Below, piece after piece: positions 53,519-62,155 of a stretch of DNA of 64,000 nt. Position 1 is the first letter of the stretch; each line of letters opens with the position of its first letter. The notes beneath the pieces were generated by a model. It was given only the letters and a program-made list of their open reading frames with translations. It was not told the origin of the DNA and did not search any database. Made by a program: the position numbers and the translations under genes. The stretch lies in assembly GCF_020055635.1 (NCBI RefSeq), contig NZ_JAIPUT010000002.1:1-64000 (forward strand). Direction: 5' to 3'. This DNA is from Marivita sp. (GTDB lineage: Bacteria; Pseudomonadota; Alphaproteobacteria; Rhodobacterales; Rhodobacteraceae).

Positions 53519-54055
53519 TCATGCGTAGGCCTCCGGGCTGCCGTCGGCGTCCGGGCTGTGGCGGTAGACGACGGTTTCCTCGGCGGTTTCGCCCTCGGGG
53601 AGTGCAGCGTCGAGGTCCAGCACAGCACCAAGCCGTTCGGCCAGAGCGCGCGAGCGCGTGTTTTCAGGCGTGATGTAGCTTACCAGCGTGTCGAAGCCCT
53701 GTTCCCACGCCCAGCCCAATGCGGCTGTGGCGGCCTCGGACGCGTAGCCTTTGCCCTCGGCGGTCTCGAACAGGGTCCAGCCGATCTCGCGCTCTGGGAA
53801 ATGCGGCGGATGGGTGATCGCCACCTGGCCGATAAAATCGCCCTCGGCCGTATCGACGGCCCACGCCCCGTGCCCCATCCAGTCCCACGCGACCACTTCG
53901 GACGACAGCCCGTAGAACAGATGTGTCCTGTCCTTGGGCGCGCCGATATAGCCTGCGCGCGGCGTTTGGTAAAAGGCCCAGAAGGCTTCCATGTCGTCCA
54001 TGCGATGTGGACGCAGACGCAGACGCGGCGTGGTTATGACGGGGGCTTCACGCAT
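53519..54055 (-). CDS. GNAT N-acetyltransferase, copy 4 of 4
   Basis: A 178-residue paralogue and first in transcription order. 'PVITTPRLRLRPHRMDD', loop 'AEGKGYASEAATAALGWA', 'SYITPENTRSRALAERLGA', end 'VVYRHSPDADGS'. It starts 6 bases after the ffh stop, so it is probably in the ffh transcript. Confidence 0.91.
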   Translation of the reverse strand: MREAPVITTPRLRLRPHRMDDMEAFWAFYQTPRAGYIGAPKDRTHLFYGLSSEVVAWDWMGHGAWAVDTAEGDFIGQVAITHPPHFPEREIGWTLFETAEGKGYASEAATAALGWAWEQGFDTLVSYITPENTRSRALAERLGAVLDLDAALPEGETAEETVVYRHSPDADGSPEAYA

Positions 54056-54061
54056 CGAGAG

Positions 54062-55567
54062 TTACTTCTTCTTGCCGAATCCGCTCAGGCCCGGTGGCAG
54101 GCCACCCATGCCGCCGCCCAGTCCGGGCATGCCGCCCTTGGCACCCATCGCCTTGGCGGCCTGTTCCAGCGCCTTGGGATCCATCTGGCTGGGGTCCATC
54201 CCCTCGGGCATGCCGCCCTTGCCGAACATGCCTTTCATAGCCTGTTTCAGCATGCCGCCTTTGCCCATCTTGCCCATCTTCTTCATCATGTCGCCCATCT
54301 GGCGCTGCATCTTGAGCAGCTTGTTGAGCTCGGACACCTCCATCCCGGCACCCTTGGCGATGCGCTTCTTGCGGCTCGCCTGAAGGATCTGCGGATTGGC
54401 GCGTTCCTTCTTTGTCATGGACTGGATCAGCGCAATCTGCTGGCGCAGCATCTTGTCGTCGATCCCTGCGCCGTCCATCTGCTTCTGCATCTTGGCGGCG
54501 CCGGGCATCATCGCCATCATGCCTTCCATGCCGCCCATCTTCATCATCTGTTCCAGCTGCATCTTGAGGTCGTTCATGTTGAACTGACCCTTCTGGAAGC
54601 GCTTCATCATGCGCTCGGCCTGTTCGACCTCGAGCGTCTGCTGTGCCTTCTCGACCAGCGCGACGATGTCGCCCATGCCGAGGATGCGGCCCGCGATCCG
54701 GTCCGGCTCGAAGGTTTCGAGAGCGTCCATCTTTTCGCCCAGGCCGACAAAGCGGATCGGCTTGCCGGTCACGGCGCGCATCGACAGCGCCGCACCGCCG
54801 CGCCCGTCACCGTCCATCCGGGTCAGGACAACGCCGGTGATGCCGATGCGTTCGTCGAAGTTTTCGGCCGTGTGCACGGCGTCCTGACCGGTCAGGCCAT
54901 CGACCACCAGCAGCGTTTCGCGCGGATTGGCGACATCGCGCACCGCTTCGACCTGCGCCATCAGTTCTTCGTCGATGGACAGACGGCCCGCGGTGTCGAG
55001 CATGTAGACATCGTAGCCACCAAGGCTCGCCTGCGTCTTGGCGCGCTTGGCGATGGCGACCGGGTTCTCGCCCTTGACGATGGGCAACGTGTCGACGCCG
55101 ATCTGCGCGCCGAGGATCTGGAGCTGTTCCATCGCGGCGGGGCGGTTCACGTCGAGCGACGCCATCAGCACCTTCTTGCCCTCGCGCTCTTTCAGGCGCT
55201 TGGCGATCTTGGCGGTGGTGGTGGTCTTGCCGCCGCCCTGCAGGCCGACCATCAGGATCGGTGCGGGCGCGTTGTCGATCTTGAGCTTGCCGGGGTCTTC
55301 GTCGCCGGTCAGGACGTGCTTGAGTTCGTCATGAACAATCTTGACGACCTGCTGGCCGGGCGTGATCGACTTGGTGACGGCCTGACCCGTGGCCTTTTCC
55401 TGCACCGCCTTGATGAAGTCGCGGGCGACCGGCAGGGACACGTCGGCCTCGAGCAGGGCAACGCGCACTTCGCGCAACGCCGTCTTGACGTCATCCTCGG
55501 ACAGAGCACCCTGTTTGGTCAGCCGATCGAAGACGCTGCCAAGGCGGTCGGACAGATTTTCAAACAT
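54062..55567 (-). CDS. ffh: Signal recognition particle protein Ffh
   Basis: A 501-residue SRP54 GTPase that, with 4.5S RNA, targets membrane proteins to FtsY. N domain at 1-85; G domain with G1 'GLQGGGKTTT' (108-117), 'DTAGRLSIDEEL' and 'TRMDGDGRGGAAL'; Met-rich M domain from about 330 with a Gly/Met/Pro tail ('GGMPGLGGGMGGLPPG'). AAGGAGG precedes ATG 55567; an upstream ATG at 55630 would be in the leader. The GNAT genes follow. Confidence 0.97.
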   Translation of the reverse strand: MFENLSDRLGSVFDRLTKQGALSEDDVKTALREVRVALLEADVSLPVARDFIKAVQEKATGQAVTKSITPGQQVVKIVHDELKHVLTGDEDPGKLKIDNAPAPILMVGLQGGGKTTTTAKIAKRLKEREGKKVLMASLDVNRPAAMEQLQILGAQIGVDTLPIVKGENPVAIAKRAKTQASLGGYDVYMLDTAGRLSIDEELMAQVEAVRDVANPRETLLVVDGLTGQDAVHTAENFDERIGITGVVLTRMDGDGRGGAALSMRAVTGKPIRFVGLGEKMDALETFEPDRIAGRILGMGDIVALVEKAQQTLEVEQAERMMKRFQKGQFNMNDLKMQLEQMMKMGGMEGMMAMMPGAAKMQKQMDGAGIDDKMLRQQIALIQSMTKKERANPQILQASRKKRIAKGAGMEVSELNKLLKMQRQMGDMMKKMGKMGKGGMLKQAMKGMFGKGGMPEGMDPSQMDPKALEQAAKAMGAKGGMPGLGGGMGGLPPGLSGFGKKK

Positions 55568-55584
55568 GGGCTCTCGCCTCCTTT

Positions 55585-55715
55585 GCCGCTGGTTTGGTCC
55601 TGATGTAAGGGCCAGCGGCGCATTCCACAAACGTCAAACGCCCCCACGGGCGTAACACGCTGGTGGGGGGCGATCCCGGACCGAGTCCAAGGGACCGGAA
55701 AGTCGGGCTTTCCGG
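55585..55715 (-). other. Three hairpins in the ffh leader / end of azoR
   Basis: Perfect or near-perfect stems at 55695-55715 (CCGGAAAG/CTTTCCGG, 5-base loop), 55639-55672 (CGCCCCCAC against GTGGGGGGCG) and 55585-55619 (GCCGCTGG/CCAGCGGC, 19-base loop). The middle one, followed by TTTGACGTTTG on the minus strand, may end the azoR transcript. The last ends directly before the ffh Shine-Dalgarno AAGGAGG. A structured leader or small RNA is possible; nothing recognisable as 4.5S RNA is present. Confidence 0.5.
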
Positions 55716-55772
55716 AGTTGAATGGCGTTTAGGCCAAATCGGCGCGCAGAGTCAAGCCGCGCGCCGTTCGGG

Positions 55773-56354
55773 TCAGGCGGCGAGGGCCTGAAGCGCTGCG
55801 TCCGCCTTGGCGTGCGATGCCTCGGCGTCGATCATCAACTGGTCGGCGGCAACGAAGTGGACATCGGTGATGCCGATGAAGCCAAGGATATGCCGCAGGT
55901 AGCCGCTGGCAAAGTCGATCTCGGATCCGACCTGGGTTCCGCCAGAGGCAATGGCGACGATGGCGCGCTTGCCGGTCAGCAGGCCCTCGGGCCCGGTCTC
56001 GGTATAGCGGAAGGTGATTCCGGCGCGGGCGATCTGGTCGATCCAGGCCTTGAGCGTGGCCGGAATGCCGAAATTGTATATCGGAGTGCCGATGACCAGG
56101 GTATCAGCCGCAGTGAGTTCCGCGATCAGGCTGTCCGACAGCGCGAGCGTGTCGCGCTGTGCCTCGGTCCGCTGATCCTGTGGGGTCCAGTTGGCAGCCA
56201 GCCATTCGGCGTCGATGGTCGGGATCGCGACGGCCAAGTCGCGGTGGATGATGCCTTGCGGGGCAAGCCGGTCGATGATGCGCTGCGTCAGGGCGCGGCT
56301 TTCGGAACCATCGCGGCGGGCGGAGGCGTCGATGCGTAGAACAGTATGGGTCAT
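55773..56354 (-). CDS. azoR: FMN-dependent NADH-azoreductase
   Basis: A 193-residue flavodoxin-like quinone/azo reductase. 'VLRIDASARRDGSESRALTQ' is the FMN phosphate loop, 'PIYNFGIPATLKAWIDQIARAG' (split) contacts the isoalloxazine, and 'ASGGTQVGSEIDFASGYLRHILGFIG' is the dimer region. It is divergent from a LysR regulator, the usual control arrangement. Confidence 0.95.
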   Translation of the reverse strand: MTHTVLRIDASARRDGSESRALTQRIIDRLAPQGIIHRDLAVAIPTIDAEWLAANWTPQDQRTEAQRDTLALSDSLIAELTAADTLVIGTPIYNFGIPATLKAWIDQIARAGITFRYTETGPEGLLTGKRAIVAIASGGTQVGSEIDFASGYLRHILGFIGITDVHFVAADQLMIDAEASHAKADAALQALAA

Positions 56355-56428
56355 GGGTCAGTCCGATCACAGAAGTGTTTGCGTTGTGACTTCGATATAG
56401 GGCTTGTATTTCCGCACGATATGGGAAG

Positions 56429-56453
56429 AAATGCGCAACACATGTGAGCATTT
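56429..56453. promoter_or_regulatory. Inverted repeat in the azoR-LysR intergenic region
   Basis: AAATGC and GCATTT arms 13 bases apart, 17 bases before the LysR-gene ATG. It is a candidate site for the LysR-type protein; position is closer to the regulator start than to azoR. Confidence 0.4.
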
Positions 56454-56469
56454 GCACAAAGGCCCGAAC

Positions 56470-57357
56470 ATGGAACATTGGGACGAAGTGCGCACCGCCT
56501 ACCAGGTTGCGCGACAGGGTACGGTCAGCGGGGCGGCCGAGGTGCTGGGAGTGCACCACGCCACCGTGATCCGGCATATCGATGCCCTCGAGACCCGGCT
56601 CGGGGTCAAACTTTTCCAGCGCCATGCGCGCGGCTATACCCCAACGGAATCCGGCGAGGATCTGGCGCGTGTCGCCCAGGCGACCGAGGATCAGTTGCAG
56701 CAACTGGTCGGACGGATCAAGGGGCGCGGATCGGACGTGAGTGGCGAATTGATGATCACGTCGATCACCGAGCTTTCGGATTTCCTTGTTCCGGTCCTGA
56801 CCGATTTCATGGCCGAATACCCCGCGGTCATCCTTCGCTACCTGACCGACGCGCGGGTGTTCCGACTTGAATATGGCGAGGCCCATGTGGCGATCCGCGC
56901 GGGAAATGCGCCGGACGAGCCCGACAACGTGGTGCAGCCTCTGACGAAACTGATGATCGGTCTCTATGCCGCCAAGAGCTATGTCGACAGGCGCGGTCTG
57001 CCCGAAGACGAGTCGGACCTTGCCGATCATGATTTCGTCGGCAGCGACAACCCGGACGGGCGCGCACCGTTCCAGCAGTGGCTGCGGGCCCGGGTGCCCT
57101 ATGACCGCGTCGTGTTCCGCGCGACCGATACCTCGAGCATGATCTCCGCGGTGCGCAGCGGTGCGGGCATCGGGTTCATGCCGGTGACCTATGGCTCTTC
57201 GGACCCGGGCCTTGTCGAGGTCATGCCGCCGAAAGACGAATGGTCGGCGCAGCTTTGGCTGGTGACCCATGTCGATCTGCACAGAACCGCAAAGGTGCAG
57301 GCGCTTCTGAGCCATCTCAAGGCTGCGGTGAAAGCCAAGGAAGCGATGGCCACGTGA
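56470..57357 (+). CDS. LysR-family transcriptional regulator
   Basis: A 295-residue regulator. Helix-turn-helix at about 7-60 ('VARQGTVSGAAEVLGVHHATVIRHIDALE', split) and an effector domain with 'ELMITSITELSDFLVPVL' and 'GAGIGFMPVTYGSSDP'. ATG 56470 gives the typical N terminus; an earlier ATG at 56404 adds 22 residues of the promoter. Probably controls azoR, and its own downstream EamA gene, which begins one base after its stop. Confidence 0.9.
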   Translation: MEHWDEVRTAYQVARQGTVSGAAEVLGVHHATVIRHIDALETRLGVKLFQRHARGYTPTESGEDLARVAQATEDQLQQLVGRIKGRGSDVSGELMITSITELSDFLVPVLTDFMAEYPAVILRYLTDARVFRLEYGEAHVAIRAGNAPDEPDNVVQPLTKLMIGLYAAKSYVDRRGLPEDESDLADHDFVGSDNPDGRAPFQQWLRARVPYDRVVFRATDTSSMISAVRSGAGIGFMPVTYGSSDPGLVEVMPPKDEWSAQLWLVTHVDLHRTAKVQALLSHLKAAVKAKEAMAT

Positions 57358-57358
57358 C

Positions 57359-58270
57359 ATGACGGATGCGCAGCGCGGGCATCTGGCGATGCTGTTCTTT
57401 TCTGCCCTTGTTGCGGGATCGTTCTCGCTCGGATCGATGGCGGCGCCGCATATCGCGCCGCAGGCGCTGAACGCGGTTCGGTTCGTCGTGGCGGCCATCC
57501 TTCTGGGCGCGCTGGTCTTTGCCACGGGCGGGCTCCAGCGGTCGGCCCTGCGCGCGCCGTGGCGCTATTTCGTGCTCGCGATCTTCTTCACCACCTACTT
57601 CGTCCTGATGTTCGAAGGGCTGAAAACGGGCGAGCCGGTCTCGATGTCGGCGGTGTTCACACTCACGCCGCTGATCACGGCCGGGTTCGGCTGGCTCTTG
57701 CTGCGCCAGGTTCTGACCGCCCGCATGGCGCTGGCCCTGAGCATCGGCGGCACAGGGGCGCTGTGGGTGATCTTCCGGGCCGATCTTCAGGCCTTGCTGG
57801 CGTTCAACATCGGACGGGGTGAAGCGATCTTCTTTGTCGGCTGTGTCACCCATGCGCTCTACACGCCACTGGTGCCGACCCTGAACCGGGGCGAGCGACC
57901 CGCGGTCTTCACCCTCTGCACCTTGGTGGCGGGCGCGATCATCCTCGTACTGATCGGCGGGCCAGCCATTGTGGCGACGGATTGGGCCAGCCTGCCGCCG
58001 ATTGTCTGGATCACGATCGCCTATACTTCGGTCTTTGCCAGCGCGACGACCTTTCTGCTCTTGCAATATGCCAGCCTGCGCATCCCGTCGGCCAAGGTCA
58101 TGGCCTACACCTATCTCACGCCAAGCTGGGTGATCCTGTGGGAAATGGCGCTGGGCCGTCCGTTGCCGCCCGGGCTGATCCTTGTCGGGGTGGTTCTGAC
58201 GATTTCGGCACTGGCGCTGTTGCTGAAGGATGACAGCCAGGTCAGGGGCCGGCTGACCTCAGAAGGGTAA
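57359..58270 (+). CDS. EamA/DMT-family transporter
   Basis: A 303-residue, ten-helix permease of the drug/metabolite family. 'AALNAVRFVVAAILLGAL'-like helix 2 (written 'QALNAVRFVVAAILLG') and 'YTYLTPSWVILWEMALGRPLPPG' in the second repeat are typical. Substrate unknown. It follows the LysR gene immediately. Its 3' end overlaps the convergent TraB/GumN gene by 12 bp. Confidence 0.9.
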   Translation: MTDAQRGHLAMLFFSALVAGSFSLGSMAAPHIAPQALNAVRFVVAAILLGALVFATGGLQRSALRAPWRYFVLAIFFTTYFVLMFEGLKTGEPVSMSAVFTLTPLITAGFGWLLLRQVLTARMALALSIGGTGALWVIFRADLQALLAFNIGRGEAIFFVGCVTHALYTPLVPTLNRGERPAVFTLCTLVAGAIILVLIGGPAIVATDWASLPPIVWITIAYTSVFASATTFLLLQYASLRIPSAKVMAYTYLTPSWVILWEMALGRPLPPGLILVGVVLTISALALLLKDDSQVRGRLTSEG

Positions 58271-59248
58271 CCGTTCGAGGGTAAACCCTTCGGCTTGAAG
58301 AAGATCGAGCACGCCGCCCTCGCCTGGCAGGTGGGCGGCGCCAAAGGCCGCGACCACCACGTCGTGGTTCTCTGCCGCCTCCGTCAAAACCGGAATCCAC
58401 GCGGTGTTGCGGTCGATCAGCAACGCCTGCTCCATGATGGCAAAGATTTCCGCCGCCGCGGCCGGTTCGATCGGGCTGTAGCGTTCGGCCAGGATGGAAG
58501 AGACCGCCCAGCCTTCGGCAGGGGTTTCGTCGAAATAGCTGGCCAGCAGCGTGGCAAAGAGATCCTCGCTGATCGCGGGATCGACCAGGGCCGACAGCAT
58601 CATGTCCAGTTGCATTTCGCGCGGCTGACCGGCGAAGGCGGCAAAGATGGTCTCCACGTCCTCCAGCGCTGCGCGCGGCACGCCGGCAGAGGTCGCGATG
58701 TCTTCGATCCGCGCATCCATGCCGCCTTCCGACAGCTCTTGCACCGAGGCGCAGGGCGGGACGGCCAGAAGGACCGAAACATACCAGGGCTGGAACCGGG
58801 CGGCCATGAAAGGCGGCATCCCCCTCGCGGTCAGGGCCTCGGACATCTGTGCCCATTCGTCCTCCGACAGCAGTTCGGGCAAGGTGGCATCCGGCATCAA
58901 CAGAAGGCTGGGGTCCCGTGCCAGGCGCGACTGCAACGCGGCTTCGTCCTCGTTCGTCATCTCGAGCAGCAGGAGATCGGCACTTTCGATCGTGTCGCGA
59001 AGCCGCGCAACCGGGCCGTCGAGGCGCGGATCCGACAGGTGCATCGTGCCGATCAGGTGAAGCGTGCTGTCGCCGCGTGTCGCTTTCCAGTGATTTCCGT
59101 CGGCATAGGGCACCCCATCCAGCGCGCTTTCCAGCCGATCCCGTTCTTCGGGGCCAAGGGTTTCCCGCAGATCGTCGCCCGCGCAGGCGGCCATGACGGG
59201 GGTCGAGAACAACAGGCAGAAGACAAACGAGACGGCACGGATGAGCAT
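58259..59248 (-). CDS. TraB/GumN-family (TIKI-like) protein
   Basis: A 329-residue exported protein. A signal peptide ends at 'TPVMA' (about residue 20). The two family motifs are 'HLIGTMHLSDPR' and the C-terminal 'FGAAHLPGEGGVLDLLQAEG', whose histidines form a metal site in eukaryotic TIKI proteases. Bacterial members may be metalloproteases; role not known. ATG 59248 is chosen because it starts the signal peptide. Confidence 0.88.
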   Translation of the reverse strand: MLIRAVSFVFCLLFSTPVMAACAGDDLRETLGPEERDRLESALDGVPYADGNHWKATRGDSTLHLIGTMHLSDPRLDGPVARLRDTIESADLLLLEMTNEDEAALQSRLARDPSLLLMPDATLPELLSEDEWAQMSEALTARGMPPFMAARFQPWYVSVLLAVPPCASVQELSEGGMDARIEDIATSAGVPRAALEDVETIFAAFAGQPREMQLDMMLSALVDPAISEDLFATLLASYFDETPAEGWAVSSILAERYSPIEPAAAAEIFAIMEQALLIDRNTAWIPVLTEAAENHDVVVAAFGAAHLPGEGGVLDLLQAEGFTLERLPF

Positions 59249-59328
59249 TGCGGCAACCTTTCCACTGAACACCCTCAAAGCTAGGGGCTGTGCTTGCCAG
59301 CAGCAAGGCAGTCGCGCATTCATGTCCC

Positions 59329-59994
59329 ATGCAACGCGAAGCCGAACTTTATCCGCATGTGAAAGCCTATCTCGAACGGCAGGGCTATACCGTCAAGGGA
59401 GAGGTCGGCGCCGCCGATCTGGTCGCGGTGCGGGGCGAGGACGAACCTGTCATCGTCGAGCTGAAACTGCGGCTGAACCTGACCCTGTATCATCAGGCCG
59501 TGGCGCGCCTTCGGATGACCGATCTTGTCTATATCGCGGTCCTGAAACCCAAGGGACGTCAAGCCCGGCGTGCGCTGCGGGAAAACACGGTGATGTGCCG
59601 ACGCCTTGGTCTCGGGTTCCTGACCGTGCGCGCGGATGGAGCCGTTGAGGCGCAATGCGATCCCGGTCCCTACACGCCGCGCAGGAACACCGGCAAGCGC
59701 ACCCGGCTGCTGCGCGAATTCGACCGGCTTGCGGGGGACCCGAATGATGGCGGGGCCACCCGCCACGGAATCGTCACGGCCTACCGCCAGGATGCGGTGC
59801 GCTGTGCGACCTACCTTGCGGAAACCGGGGCCGAAAAAGGGGCTATCGTCGCCAGGGCAACCGGCGTCAGCAACGCCACGACACTGATGCGGGACAACCA
59901 TTACGGCTGGTTCGAAAAGGTCGCAACCGGGATCTATGCGCTTACGCCGGAAGGGCGCAAGGGCCTTGCCGATTGGGGAGACAGCCTCGGCTAA
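59329..59994 (+). CDS. DUF2161 protein, putative PD-(D/E)XK phosphodiesterase
   Basis: A 221-residue protein. Residues 10-60 hold a PD-(D/E)XK-like core ('EVGAADLVAVRGEDEPVIVELKL': the Asp, then E-x-K). A C-terminal half ('YRQDAVRCATYLAETG' and 'GWFEKVATGIYALTPEGR') looks like a winged helix, the usual DUF2161 layout. The family is thought to be nuclease-related, but no activity is established. ATG 59329 is used; divergent from the TraB gene. Confidence 0.85.
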   Translation: MQREAELYPHVKAYLERQGYTVKGEVGAADLVAVRGEDEPVIVELKLRLNLTLYHQAVARLRMTDLVYIAVLKPKGRQARRALRENTVMCRRLGLGFLTVRADGAVEAQCDPGPYTPRRNTGKRTRLLREFDRLAGDPNDGGATRHGIVTAYRQDAVRCATYLAETGAEKGAIVARATGVSNATTLMRDNHYGWFEKVATGIYALTPEGRKGLADWGDSLG

Positions 59995-60292
59995 CCCATT
60001 GGCCGTAACGGTCATGCGAAACGAAATGCGCGCGACAGGATGTTCTCACGCTCTCGATTCACTGCATGCAGCACTGCAAGTCGCGGTCGCTGTTCAACGA
60101 CGCTCCTGGTCGGGTGGGCGCGGTTTTCACGGGCAGGCGAAGACGGGCATTGCCCAAAAAGCTGGCGAACGGCCAAGAATTGAGCAATAAAGTCGCTAAA
60201 CGCGATGTGCGTGTCGGTCCGGATCTTGCCCGGGATTTTGTTTCGCGCACCAATGCCACAGTTTGCCGCTGATAATCCTGGGGAGTTTCCTG
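59995..60292. other. 298-bp intergenic region before the ABC transporter
   Basis: No convincing coding frame or RNA gene. It should hold the promoter of the transporter operon; I cannot point to clear -35/-10 boxes. GGGAG occurs seven bases before the binding-protein start. Confidence 0.45.
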
Positions 60293-61300
60293 ATGCTGAA
60301 ACATACACTCGCGGCCGTCGCCGCAACTCTGAGCATGGCGGGCGCCGCGCTTGCTCAGGCCGATTTTCCATTCGCGCTGGACTGGAAGTTCGAAGGGCCT
60401 GCGGCTCCGTATTTCGTGGCGATCGACAAGGGTCATTTCGCCGACGCCAACCTTTCGGTCGAAATTTCGGCAGGGCAGGGGTCGCTCGACGCGATCCCCA
60501 AGGTCGCGACCGGGGCGTTCCCGGTGGGGTTTGCCGATATCAACTCGCTGATCAAGTTTCTTGACCAGAACCCCGGCGCGCCCGTGACCGCCGTGATGAT
60601 GGTCTATGACAAGCCGCCTTTCGCCATCATCGGCCGCAAGTCGCTTGGCGTGGAAACCCCCAAGGATCTGGAAGGCAGGGTGCTCGGTGCGCCGCCCCCG
60701 GATGGGGCCTGGGCTCAATTTCCGGCCTTCGCCATCGCCAACGATCTGGATGTCGACGCCATCACGGTCGAGCCGGTCGGCTTTCCGACCCGCGAACCGA
60801 TGCTGGCAGAGGGCAACGTGGCAGCCGTAACCGGCTTCTCGTTCTCCTCATATCTGAACCTCGTGCGCCTTGGCGTTCCGGAAGACGACATCTCGACAAT
60901 CCTGATGGCCGACCACGGCGTGGCGCTTTACGGTAACGCGATCATCGCGAACACCAACTTTGCCGCGGATAACCCCGAGTTGGTCAAGGGGTTCCTGGCA
61001 GCGGTCGCTGCAGGCTGGAAAGACGCAATTGCCGATCCTGCCGCCGCCATCGAAAGCCTTGTCGAACGCAACCCCGCGGCCGATGCCGAGCTAGAGCAAC
61101 GGCGGCTGGAATTGGCCATCGATGCGAATGTCGCCACCGATTACGTGATGGAAAACGGCCTTGGCGGCATCGATTCCGAGCGTATGGCGAAAGCGTTGGA
61201 GCAGCTCGCGCAGACCTACGAGTTCCAGAACGAACCCGATGCCAGCCTGTATTTCACCGACGCCTATCTACCGGACGCATCCGAGCGGATGTTGAAATGA
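60293..61300 (+). CDS. NitT/TauT-type ABC transporter, substrate-binding protein
   Basis: A 335-residue periplasmic binding protein of the NMT1/THI5-like fold. The signal peptide ends after 'GAALA' (about residue 21). 'FALDWKFEGPAAPYFVAIDKGHF' near the mature N terminus is typical, as is 'VGFADINSLIKFL'. Related receptors bind taurine, nitrate, pyrimidines (thiamine precursors) or riboflavin; which one is not readable. ATG 60293 is chosen as it starts the signal peptide. Confidence 0.88.
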   Translation: MLKHTLAAVAATLSMAGAALAQADFPFALDWKFEGPAAPYFVAIDKGHFADANLSVEISAGQGSLDAIPKVATGAFPVGFADINSLIKFLDQNPGAPVTAVMMVYDKPPFAIIGRKSLGVETPKDLEGRVLGAPPPDGAWAQFPAFAIANDLDVDAITVEPVGFPTREPMLAEGNVAAVTGFSFSSYLNLVRLGVPEDDISTILMADHGVALYGNAIIANTNFAADNPELVKGFLAAVAAGWKDAIADPAAAIESLVERNPAADAELEQRRLELAIDANVATDYVMENGLGGIDSERMAKALEQLAQTYEFQNEPDASLYFTDAYLPDASERMLK

Positions 61301-61354
61301 TGCGAACTGGCTGACCGGACAATTTCGGTCAGCCACCTGAACAAGGCGGCGCGC

Positions 61355-62155
61355 GTGTCTGAAAATCTTATTGAAATCAAGGGTGTTCGACACGCCTACC
61401 GGACCAAGGACGGCCCTTTGCCGGTGCTTGACGGCCTTGAACTCCAGGTGCCGGAGGGCGGCTTTGCCGCCGTTGTCGGCCCGTCCGGCTGCGGGAAATC
61501 CACGCTCACGCGGCTTGTCGCCGGGCTGATGAAGCCGGACGAGGGCGAAGTCTGGCTGCATGGAGAGCTGGTCAAGGGACCGAAATCGACGGTCGGGATG
61601 GCGTTCCAGAATCCCGTCCTTCTCGAATGGCGAACGATCCTGCAAAACGTCATGCTGCCTCTCGAGATCGTGCCGACCAAATTGTCGAAGCGCGAACAGG
61701 AAGAGCGCGCGCGCAGGCTGCTGTCGCTGGTCGGACTCGAAGGCTTCGAGGACAAGCGCCCGAGCGAGCTTTCCGGCGGCATGCGCCAGCGCGCCTCGCT
61801 TTGCAGGTCGATTGTCCACAAGCCCGAGGTGCTGATCCTGGACGAACCGTTCGGCGCTCTGGATGCCTTCACCCGCGAAGACCTTTGGCAGACCATGCAC
61901 AAGGTCAAGGCGGAGGAGCCGTTCACGGGCATCCTCATCACGCATGATCTGCGCGAGTCGATCTTTCTGGCCGATCAGGTTGTCGTCCTGTCCGGCAGGC
62001 CCGCCCGCACGCAATACGTCATGGACGTCCACCTGACCGGCGACCGGGATATCGAGCATCTCTACACGCCTGAATCCGCCGAGGCGCTGAATATCCTCCG
62101 GCGGCAGATCCAGATCGCCCAGGGGCGCAGTTCTGCCGACGAGGCCGCCGAATGA
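61355..62155 (+). CDS. NitT/TauT-type ABC transporter, ATP-binding protein
   Basis: A 266-residue ATPase. Walker A 'GPSGCGKST' at residues 42-50, signature 'SGGMRQR' at 140-146, Walker B 'ILDEP' at 161-165, and the 'THDLRES' switch His. The Met in SGGMRQR is usual in the nitrate/taurine branch. GTG start at 61355 with no strong Shine-Dalgarno. Its stop overlaps the permease ATG (ATGA). Confidence 0.92.
   Translation: MSENLIEIKGVRHAYRTKDGPLPVLDGLELQVPEGGFAAVVGPSGCGKSTLTRLVAGLMKPDEGEVWLHGELVKGPKSTVGMAFQNPVLLEWRTILQNVMLPLEIVPTKLSKREQEERARRLLSLVGLEGFEDKRPSELSGGMRQRASLCRSIVHKPEVLILDEPFGALDAFTREDLWQTMHKVKAEEPFTGILITHDLRESIFLADQVVVLSGRPARTQYVMDVHLTGDRDIEHLYTPESAEALNILRRQIQIAQGRSSADEAAE

Noticed and set aside
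53321..55603. 760-codon plus-strand frame opposite the GNAT and ffh genes
   Set aside because: His/Leu-rich shadow of the minus-strand ffh M domain; it also runs through the palindrome array.
55568..55772. 4.5S SRP RNA gene next to ffh
   Set aside because: Stems are present but the conserved SRP Alu/S-domain GGAA-type tetraloop and internal-loop sequence are not found in the right arrangement.
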